64,000 nucleotides of DNA, taken from NCBI GenBank assembly GCA_026874595.1, contig CM049310.1, positions 29,311,058 to 29,375,057 on the forward strand. The letters are read 5' to 3'. A program made the translations under genes and the position numbers. Each line of letters starts with the position of its first letter. Position 1 is the first letter of the stretch. Origin of the DNA: Sipunculus nudus (Eukaryota > Annelida > Sipuncula > Golfingiida > Sipunculidae). The notes beneath the pieces were generated by a model, which did not search any database, was not told where the DNA came from, and saw only the letters and a program-made list of their open reading frames with translations. This document shows positions 48,201-60,200 of the stretch, piece after piece.

Positions 48201-51200
48201 GATAGTGTTTTTCCCTTAAAGTATTCTTCATTAACAAAGCCAGTAGGAGCCCATTTTACTACAGCCTTAGGGCAGCCAAATTTGGTTTGACAGAGGTGTA
48301 TTTGTGGGTACTTGTAATTACTTTGTTCACCAGCAGATGGCATTGTATGCAGTAAACATCTATATATTAATAGCGTAAGGCGATTTTTGTAATTTTCCGT
48401 ATCTCCTCTGATACCACCGTACGGATTGCCCTGATTTTCGACATGCATATGCTCAGGGTTTTTCGGAAGAGATTTCGCCCACTTTTATTTGCAATATTTG
48501 CGTATTACGTGCATAAATAATAATTTTATTATTTGCTCCCCCGTGGGTGCCTCTTTTCTTTGTGTCTTTGGGCCAGGTAACACAATGGCCATAGAGTGTG
48601 TGATGGCGGGACAGTTTTACTCCGGGGGCCCTATCTGGGGTTTCCTTACATTTCGCGGTGACCGGCCTGAAATAATCCCCATTGGGGATCCCTTCTCAAA
48701 AGGGGGAACTTTGAAAGTATTATTCTGCAGGAGTTCTCTTCGTGACCTGATATACTTGAGTGCACATCTACCGGGTCGCTGGAAATCGTGATGGATAGGC
48801 CAAAAAAAAGGTATGGTTCTTAGGCACTTTATTTCAGAAACCTGTGAAGCCGGGCGACATTTTACCTTTGTTTTGTTTGATTCAATAAAAATTTTATATG
48901 ATCAGGGAAACCATGAAAATAACAGAATTGTTTTGTTATACACACAAAAGCACTTCATAACAAAGGAAAACTGATCAAAATTGTATCGTTTATCTTCTTG
49001 AAAGATGAAAATCAAAATAATTTTTTTATGGGGGGGGGGAATACAATTGACGCGGGCGGTGCCTGAGAACCATACCTTTAAATTTTTTGGTCTTATACAG
49101 TCGCACTTGGTGGCACAAAGTCCAGGGCCTTGCATGCGAATGAGGTCCTTGACAAATATTCACCAACACGTATAGGCCTACTGTACGTAACAGATGTAAA
49201 GAAAATGTTATCCGAATATACGTCGTGGTTGGTACAGTTTGATGTGTCCATGTGTGGAGTGGCACCACCAAAGTTGTAAACTATAATATTGACTTTAAAT
49301 ATTTTGAAAATCGAGATTTTTTTCTCATTACTGCAGTTACAAATGTGTAACTCCTGTAAAAATGTATATTTGATACGTTTGTACTGGTATTTGTTCTTTT
49401 ACATGCATTTGCCACCTGATTTTCAATAATGTTTATGTAATACTCTTTGTTTTTAAAGACTTAATTCTTTCATTCAGTATGAATGCTTATTTCGTATAAG
49501 TCATGGCCATCATTGACATTATTTCCACAAATAAAACTGGGATTTTAGCATTTTCTTCTTAGGTCTATTCCGTGGACTATTTGTCAATGACCCCGACCAC
49601 ATATTAAGCACTGGCTTCAGGGGAGCGTGTGCGACTGTACGCTGTTCCGAAACATGTTCCGAATGCTGTTCTGAAAGATATTTATCCACAACACCATACA
49701 TATAATGGATCTATATATTTATATTGTAACGAGATTTGTGTGATTTTCCGTATCTCCAGATTTTCTGTGAATTTCCGATACCACCATACGGATTGTTGTG
49801 TCGTCCCAAACTGTGTGTAGCACGGGTATTTGCTAGTTCATTGAATTGAGTGATGCCCAAAACATTCATAGTCTCTTTCAATTTGTGTGTGTTATAAATA
49901 GCGAAACAAACATACTCATGTGGCTTGGAGGTGAAACATTTAATTTATTTAATTAACATCAGGGATCTACATGGTGTTAATAGAAGTATAATACACACAT
50001 TATACAGAAAAACTTTGTTGCATCAGACTCACTCAAGGCCCTCTTGTGTTTACCCCGATGACTTTTTATTTCTGTAAAGTTTAGATAAATAATTCTTCTT
50101 TGTTCAGTACATGAAGGTTATACTGAATGTGATAACACAAATATGGCACTCTTGTAATTTCAGTAAATCAGTGACTCAGGTTAAAGAGGAAGTATTCTCT
50201 GGGACAGCCTTCAAGGATCTGCCTCTACATCAGTTTATGGTTTGTATTTAAATCCATTTCCTGTCTACAAGTGCACTCTGTTTGACCATTTACAAAATTC
50301 TGTTTTGTTTCTCTGGCAAAATTGTCTAATGAGTGTATATATTTGTGTATAAAAGATTTTAAACAGTATTAATACCATGTATGCCAATAAAAATTATTTC
50401 ATCATTCGCACTGTAAGCCATATTAAATATTAATATATATATATATATGTAAATCATGTTTAATCAATGTATAAGTATATATGTAATAAATCTCAGTAAT
50501 TATCCCAGTAACCATGTTACCATGGTGATCAGGTTTCTGTCCTTTTTGTGTTCCCAGGTTGCTCTTGTGCTCTAACCATGGTGTTCATTGTAAACACTTG
50601 TAACAAGGAATATTATACTATAGCTTGGTGTTCATCCTGTTGTTGAATTACATTTGAGGTGCTTGGCAGCCATGACATGATGTTTGTTGTCTTTTTCAGG
50701 TGGCCAATCTTGAGGAGAAAATGGGGTTCAAGCAGATGACTAGTGTGCAGAAAGCTACCATACCAGCCATTCTGAACGGGAAAGATGTCATGGTTAAATC
50801 CCAAACAGGCTCAGGTATGCAGTCACATTACCAAAACTGCATTAAAATTGGCTGTGTTTTCTAAAATTAGGAGGGGATAGTCTAAATAAGCAACACACAG
50901 TTATATTTTGCAAAAATTACCTAGAGAATCTTTGCTATAGGTGTAATGAAGAATATACCCATATTATTAAGCTCTTGTTCTTCTGTCATTGTCATGGTAA
51001 TGATGGGGTCATTGGGGTCATTACCAGGTTAAAGTTCAATAAAACATGAATCTGTTTAGACCTTCATTTGAGACTCATTCCACTAAGAGCTTATCAGTTT
51101 TAATATTTTCCTGATTAACCACGTGGTATATTAGGGAAGTCCCTGCTCTAATGAACATAAAATCTAATTTACACATCCATCATTGACAGGTAAAACCCTG

Positions 51201-54200
51201 GCGTATGCAGTACCTGTTGTACAAGAACTCCAGGACATCCACCCAAAGCTGCGTCGTAGTGATGGCATCCACGCCTTGGTTATTGTTCCTACAAGAGAGG
51301 TATATTATTATCTCTTTTTTGTTTGCTCTGTAGTTTACACAGGTCTTATATCATACATCTTGAACCATTTGCAATGTCACTTGATGTCACCACCACATGC
51401 AGGCCAGGCAGATCTATATTTTAAAAGAGTAATTTTTATTTCAAACATAAAATATTTAATTCTTATTAGTCCCTTTTAGCAGCACCTTTTCTGCTGTCCT
51501 GAGCTATAGCCATTGCTCTTTGTTTGTCAACAGGGCACAAATCGCAACCACTGAACCTAGAAACAAATCCCCATGGAAACCTAAAATTAGGTCATGTTGA
51601 CCTTAATACATTCTGCAAACTACTGGACAAAAACAGTTTAAGCACCCAGATAGACAGGGCACAGAACTTTACTGTTGCACCTAAAATCTTCTGAGTTGAC
51701 ATTCCAAGAGGTACCTGAGAAATTTGTTCTCCCAAAATATAATCCAGGTAAGAGGGTTTGCCTTTTATGCAGGTTTAAGCTTGACAAAATTTAGTTTTAT
51801 CAATGGCATCAGCCCCTGTGTATTTGACATCCATTTCTGTTTTAGAATCGCTCAACAACAACATTTGGTGCTTGCAAAAGTAAGCAAACACATCAAAGCA
51901 GGCAGGCGGCTTTTTGTGAATACAAGAGGCGGGTAAGCTCGGGTGAACTTCAAAGCCTTTAAGCCATTGTCCCGTTGATGAAGGTCATGGGTCTTCAGAG
52001 CGCAGCGTTTTCACACTTGTTTCTTCACATAATTAAAATACTGACAATTAACTTTGAAATACATGCCATGACAATCCCCATGACCGCTGATGACTAGTCA
52101 ACTAAATAGGTCAGAGGAGATACATGTTCCATTCAGGCAGCGATAATATCGAACAGCTGATAAATTGGCAATCTTATAAGCACTGGAATGTAACGTACAA
52201 AACTTTGAAAGCATATCATGTTTTTATTCATAGGTAATCAATTTTGAATATTGATGATTATTTTCTTCACTGTTGGATAAGCAGAAACGGACTACTTGAG
52301 CTCCATCTTTGATTCCATTTTCTATTTTTCTTCATACAACATTTGCTTCACCTGACGGGAAAATAGTTGGACTATTTTTATAGCGGGGACAAATTAACAC
52401 TTGTTCATAAAGGTGCAAAATGTAAGCTATTAAGCCTTATGTTATATACCTATTCATGACACTTGAACAGCAAATCTTTGTTCATTTTTAGCTCAGCTGA
52501 CTGAAAGTCATCTGAGCTATAGCGATCACTCTTTGTCTGTCTGTCTGTTCGTCCTTTAACAGGGCACAAATCATAACCACAGTACATCGATTCTTCTTGC
52601 ATGAAATCCTGGGAGGTCCATGAAAAGTCTCCTAGGAAACCTGAAATCAGGTCTCTGTTACCCATAACCCCCAGGCTATGGGGCTCAAGAGTACCCCCCA
52701 GATTAATTAAAAATTTGATACAAAAGCTCCAGTATCTGAACAACTAATGCATTGATCACCATGATTTTTTGTATGAATATTGATCATGGAGTGTTACATT
52801 TGTTCCCGCAGACTGGTGTGCCACCAGGACTTTTTAAAATGTTTACACATTGTTTTCTCCATTTTTGAGACGCAGATGACAGTTAACAGGGCACAAATCA
52901 TAACGACTGGACCTAGAAACTTCAAACTTGACATCCTGGGAGATCAATTAAAAGTCTCCTTAGAAACCTGAAATTAGGTCTCTGGTACTCATATTCTCCG
53001 AGCTATGGGGCTTATAAATAGCCCTCAGAATAATTGAAAACTTGATACCAAAGAGGGCACAAATCATAACCATTGGACCCAGAATCTTCTCACTAGATAT
53101 CCTGAGAGTTCCTCAAAAGTTTTCCTCAGAAACCTGAAATAAGGTCACTGTGACCTATATTCTCTGCATTACAGTCCATGTTTGAGCACCCCAGAAAAAA
53201 TGCAAAATACACACTAATTGCCAGATTCCTGAGGAACAGCTGGATGGATTGTCATCAAATTTGGTGTTCTTATGGGGTCTTGATGAACTTGAGCTAATAT
53301 GCGTGAACATAATGCCACCTACATTATCTTAACTAGTTGCCTGTGCAAGGACATATTGTCAACATGTCAGTCGGCTGAGCATCATGACCCATGGGTCACT
53401 TGTTATTTATAGAAAACAAAATTCGAACACAAAATAATGTATGTTTATTTTCTCCCTATTTCCAAAAAGCAGAAATGGTCACCTTGATGTTTGATCATCA
53501 GTTTCCCCATTTTTTCATGCAACGGGGGCGCCATTTTCCAGGAAAATCAATGACTATTTTTATACCGTTGGTATAAAGTAATGTTGGTTCTCAAAGCTAA
53601 TATGGTTTTATGTCTATACCTTTAAAGACTTATGTACATATACTAACCTATATCATACTTGTGTATTCAAAACACTCGAAAATGTCTTTGCAAGAAGTGA
53701 CCGTGAACCAATGTTAATTCACACGGCAGGCCTGTCGGGGATTTCAGATTCATCAATGAATTACGTTGACCAGCGGGTATGACCTTGACTGAACGGTAAT
53801 GTTACCTGCACTACAAGCAGAGGTAGTGGGTGCTTGTAGCCTGACAACTAGGCACGCAAGTAAATATTTTGGGAGTGACCTTTAACTGACTCATTACATT
53901 GGTTATCATTTGCTCATCTGTCGTGAGCTGGAGCTTATCAGATTCAGTGGGCTCAAACAAATTTTCCCCTGATTCTCCCTTCGGGGCCGACATATAAGCA
54001 GGAATGTACAGTAATGTACCCCATAATAATTGTATCCGCAAAACAGAGTTTCTCAGATACTATGTTTTCACCCGGACGCCGCTGCTGCGCGGCGGCATAG
54101 GTGTCCGGAGAACTCCTCTGTAACTGCTGGGCGGAATTTTACGAAACCCGGGTTTATGTTCGGGTCACATCTCAACTGCTGCGCCCTCATTTTTGGTTGA

Positions 54201-57200
54201 CCTCTGACCTTTTCTCACTGCCCAGTGTCAAATGTGCGTCTGTTTCCACACATAAACCCGCATATCTCGGGAACCGTTTGACTGATCAGGCTAAAAATTT
54301 TGCACAAATGTAGCCCTTGGATAGCTTTATAACATACATAAAAAATGGTGGCGCCACCTGCAACCATTTTTGCACAGTGTCCATCTGTTCATCTGCCTTG
54401 GGATAAAATCACTCATATCTCTGCATTGGTTGGACTTATCCACCTGAAATTTTGCGTGTGTATACGTCCTGGACAGCTTTCTTGATTTTATGACAGATGG
54501 CGCCACCTACATTCACGTTTATGCTGCAGACATCCAAGCTATTATCTTGGGAACCGTTTGACCGATTGGGCCAAAATTTTGCATGTGTATAGATCTCACA
54601 TAGCTGTCTAGAGAACCTGTGAGCTTATGTGATGGTGTGGCATTGTTGTTGTGCATTGTCGGTCGTGCGTCGTCTGTATGTTAACCATAGCTATCTCAAA
54701 AACGGCAGAAGCTAGCATCACCAATTTTTTAGCAAATAATCTGTCATCTGAAAAACTCTATCAGATTTTGTTTATTTTTTTCCTTACTTTTTTATAGGGT
54801 AAAAGCTAAAAAAGCTTTAAAAATCTTCTTCTCCCAAACTGTCTAAGCAAATTGTCCAATGTTTCACAGAAATGATCCCTGGAACAATCTCTCTCAAGTT
54901 TGTTCGAATGGTTCCATTTCGGAGTTTTTGGCTGAGTTACAGGAGGTTGAACTTAGTCATCTGTCAAAAAAAGAACACTAAAATTAAAATCTCAGAAACG
55001 GCTAGAGCTATAATCACCAAATTTTATACCAATGTTTGTCACATAAGTCATATCTGAAATTGAGGTATTGGTGGCACCACCTACATTAATGTGTTTTTTA
55101 CAAGCAAAAATGTAATTTTAAACTCTTCTAGCTTATACACTGATTTATGATGAAACTGTTAAGCTGATCGGTTTAAACTTTACAAGAATTATTCTATGGT
55201 AGGTTTCTACCAGTTTTATAAGAATAGATTGGGTTAATACAGCTTTTAAAAAGCATTGTAGCCAATTGAAAAAGGCTTTCTGTGTTTGAAAACAGATTTG
55301 ACAACATGCTGAGTTTCAGCAGCCAAGTCAAGAGGTCACTCAGTACAAACAGGTGGAGTCCAGACATCATGATGGCAACTGACCTGGCTCTGGCAGGTGT
55401 CTAGACGATATGTCTAGACATCTAGACACAGTGTCTAGATATCTAGACACAATGTCTAGATGCAGAATTCCCAGATTATTGGAACTATCTCTTTCAACTG
55501 TTTGAAAAAACTTGGTTTGCATTTTTTGCGAATCAGGTTTATCATCAAGTCTCATGTGAATGGCTGCGCCCTCATTTTTGGTTGACCTCTGACCTTTTCT
55601 CACTGCCCAGCGTCCATTTGTGTGTCTGTTTCCACACATAAACCCACATATCTCAGGAACCGTTTGACCGATCAGGCTAAAAATTTTGCACAAATGTAGC
55701 CCAGTGATAGCTTTATAACATACACTAAAAATAGTGGTGCCACCTGCAACCATTTTTGCACAGCTTCCATCTGTTCATCTGCCTTGGGATAATATCACTC
55801 ATATCTCAGCAGTGGTTTGACTTTTCCACCTGAAATTTTTTGCAGGTTTATACATCCTGGACAGCTTTCTCGATTTTATGACAGGTGGCGCCACCTACAT
55901 TCATGTTTACTCTGCAGACATCCAAGCTCATCTTGGGAACCGTTTGACCGATTGGGCCAAAATTTTGCTTGTGTATAGATCTCACATAGCTCTTCATAGA
56001 TCTCACTGGTGGCGCCACCTGCAACCACTTATGCACAGCGTCCCTCTGTTCATCTGCCTTTGGATAAAATCACTCATATCTCAGAAGTGGTTTGAATTAT
56101 CCACCTGAAATTTTGCAGGTTTATACATCCTGGACAATTTTCTCGATTTTATGACAGGTGGCACCACCTACATTCACGTTTAAGCTGCAGACATCCATGC
56201 AACACACCTAACTCTATTCCCCTTGCCACTTAATCCTTGCCTCACTTCACCCGTCCCACTCTGATTTCTGTGGATACACATAGTCGCTTGTCAACTACCC
56301 ATATTCTGGTTTTAAAATGTCCTAGTCTGAAACTTGCAGGTCGGAAACATCCATTTTGCTGAAATCATAATGAATAAGGTAGATATGCAGGACTCAAGAG
56401 GATCAATATTAAATTTTAAAATAAACCTCCATTCATGCTCCTAAACTTTGCACAGGGTGGCATTAGGCCTGTAGGCCTTGTTATCATAAGCAAAACTAGT
56501 GGCACCACCTGCAACCATTTTTGCACAGCTTCAGTCTGTTTGTCTGCCGTGGGATAAAATCACTCATATCTCTGCACTGGTTTGACTTATCTGCCTAAAA
56601 TTTTGCAGGTTTATACATCTTGGATAGCTTTCTGGATTTTGTGGCAGGTGGCGCCACCTACATTTATGTTTACGCTGCAGACATCCAGGCTTATATCTCA
56701 GGAACCGTTTGACCGATTAGGCCAAAAATTTGCATGTGTATAGATCTCACATAGCTCTTTATCATACGCAAAACTGGTGGCGCCTGTCTGTTTGTCTGGC
56801 GCGGGATAAAATAACTCATATCTCTGGTTTGACTTATCTGCCTTAAATTTTGCAGGTTTGTACATCTTGGATAGCTTTCTTGATTTTATGACAGGTTGCG
56901 CCACCTATATTCACATTTATGCTGCAGATCTCACAAGGCTCTTTATCATATGCAAAACTAGTGGCACCACCTGCAACCATTTTAGCACAGGGTCCATCTG
57001 TTTGTCTGCCGTGGGATAAAATTACTCATATCTCGGCAGTGGTTTGACTTTTTGCATTTGTATACAACTTTGATAGCTTTCTGGATTTTGTGGTAGGTGG
57101 CACAACCTACTTACACATTTCGGCTGCAGACATCCATGCTAATATGCAACACACCTCACTCTATTCCCCTTGCCACTTAATCCTTGCCTCACTTCACCCG

Positions 57201-60200
57201 TCCCACTCTGATTTCTGTGGATACACATAGTCGCTTGTCAACTACCCATATTCTGGTTTTAAAATGTCCTAGTCTGAAACTTGCAGGTCGGAAACATCCA
57301 TTTTGCTGAAATCATAATGAATAAGGTAGATATGCAGGACTCAAGAGGATCAATATTAAATTTTAAAATAAACCTCCATTCATGCTCCTAAACTTTGCAC
57401 AGGGTGGCATTAGGCCTGTAGGCCTTGTTATCATAAGCAAAACTAGTGGCACCACCTGCAACCATTTTTGCACAGCTTCAGTCTGTTTGTCTGCCGTGGG
57501 ATAAAATCACTCATATCTCTGCACTGGTTTGACTTATCTGCCTAAAATTTTGCAGGTTTATACATCTTGGATAGCTTTCTGGATTTTGTGGCAGGTGGCG
57601 CCACCTACATTTATGTTTACGCTGCAGACATCCAGGCTTATATCTCAGGAACCGTTTGACCGATTAGGCCAAAAATTTGCATGTGTATAGATCTCACATA
57701 GCTCTTTATCATACGCAAAACTGGTGGCGCCTGTCTGTTTGTCTGGCGCGGGATAAAATAACTCATATCTCTGGTTTGACTTATCTGCCTTAAATTTTGC
57801 AGGTTTGTACATCTTGGATAGCTTTCTTGATTTTATGACAGGTTGCGCCACCTATATTCACATTTATGCTGCAGATCTCACAAGGCTCTTTATCATATGC
57901 AAAACTAGTGGCACCACCTGCAACCATTTTAGCACAGGGTCCATCTGTTTGTCTGCCGTGGGATAAAATTACTCATATCTCGGCAGTGGTTTGACTTTTT
58001 GCATTTGTATACAACTTTGATAGCTTTCTGGATTTTGTGGTAGGTGGCACAACCTACTTACACATTTCGGCTGCAGACATCCATGCTAATATGCAACACA
58101 CCTCACTCTATTCCCCTTGCCACTTAATCCTTGCCTCACTTCACCCGTCCCACTCTGATTTCTGTGGATACACATAGTCGCTTGTCAACTACCCATATTC
58201 TGGTTTTAAAATGTCCTAGTCTAAAACTTGCAGGTCGGAAACATCCATTTTGCTGAAATCATAATGAATAAGGTAGATATGCAGGACTCAAGAGGATCAA
58301 TATTAAATTTTAAAATAAACCTCCATTCATGCTCCTAAACTTTGCACAGGGTGGCATTAGGCCTGTAGGCCTTGTTATCATAAGCAAAACTAGTGGCACC
58401 ACCTGCAACCATTTTTGCACAGCTTCAGTCTGTTTGTCTGCCGTGGGATAAAATCACTCATATCTCTGCACTGGTTTGACTTATCTGCCTAAAATTTTGC
58501 AGGTTTATACATCTTGGATAGCTTTCTGGATTTTGTGGCAGGTGGCGCCACCTACATTTATGTTTACGCTGCAGACATCCAGGCTTATATCTCAGGAACC
58601 GTTTGACCGATTAGGCCAAAAATTTGCATGTGTATAGATCTCACATAGCTCTTTATCATACGCAAAACTGGTGGCGCCTGTCTGTTTGTCTGGCGCGGGA
58701 TAAAATAACTCATAACTCTGGTTTGACTTATCTGCCTTAAATTTTGCAGGTTTGTACATCTTGGATAGCTTTCTTGATTTTATGACAGGTTGCGCCACCT
58801 ATATTCACATTTATGCTGCAGATCTCACAAGGCTCTTTATCATATGCAAAACTAGTGGCGCCACCTGCAACCATTTTTGCACAGGGTCCATCTGTTTGTC
58901 TGCCGTGGGATAAAATTACTCATATCTCGGCAGTGGTTTGACTTTTTGCATTTGTATACAACTTTGATAGCTTTCTGGATTTTGTGGTAGGTGGCACAAC
59001 CTACTTACACATTTCGGCTGCAGACATCCATGCTAATATGCAACACACCTCACTCTATTCCCCTTGCCACTTAATCCTTGCCTCACTTCACCCGTCCCAC
59101 TCTGATTTCTGTGGATACACATAGTCGCTTGTCAACTACCCATATTCTGGTTTTAAAATGTCCTAGTCTAAAACTTGCAGGTCGGAAACATCCATTTTGC
59201 TGAAATCATAATGAATAAGGTAGATATGCAGGACTCAAGAGGATCAATATTAAATTTTAAAATAAACCTCCATTCATGCTCCTAAACTTTGCACAGGGTG
59301 GCATTAGGCCTGTAGGCCTTGTTATCATAAGCAAAACTAGTGGCACCACCTGCAACCATTTTTGCACAGCTTCAGTCTGTTTGTCTGCCGTGGGATAAAA
59401 TCACTCATATCTCTGCACTGGTTTGACTTATCTGCCTAAAATTTTGCAGGTTTATACATCTTGGATAGCTTTCTGGATTTTGTGGCAGGTGGCGCCACCT
59501 ACATTTATGTTTACGCTGCAGACATCCAGGCTTATATCTCAGGAACCGTTTGACCGATTAGGCCAAAAATTTGCATGTGTATAGATCTCACATAGCTCTT
59601 TATCATACGCAAAACTGGTGGCGCCTGTCTGTTTGTCTGGCGCGGGATAAAATAACTCATATCTCTGGTTTGACTTATCTGCCTTAAATTTTGCAGGTTT
59701 GTACATCTTGGATAGCTTTCTTGATGTTATGACAGGTTGCGCCACCTATATTCACATTTATGCTGCAGATCTCACAAGGCTCTTTATCATATGCAAAACT
59801 AGTGGCGCCACCTGCAACCATTTTTGCACAGGGTCCATCTGTTTGTCTGCCGTGGGATAAAATTACTCATATCTCGGCAGTGGTTTGACTTTTTGCATTT
59901 GTATACAACTTTGATAGCTTTCTGGATTTTGTGGTAGGTGGCACAACCTACTTACACATTTCGGCTGCAGACATCCATGCTAATATGCAACACACCTCAC
60001 TCTATTTCCCCTTGTTACTCAATCCATGTCTCACTTCACCCGTCCCACTCTGATTTCGGCGGATACACAGAGTTGCTTGTTGACTACCTGTATTCTAGTT
60101 AATAATTAGTATCTGAATAACCAATGCATTGATTGCCGTGGTGCCACCTGTATTTATTTCTAATTTTTACACATTGGTTTCTCTATTTTTGAAAACTTCA

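Noticed and set aside
56698-59745. The same 68-codon minus-strand frame four times, 947 bp apart, as a repeated gene
   Set aside because: It recurs only because the DNA unit recurs. No family features, no supporting splice or start context, and diverged neighbours of the unit do not keep the frame open.
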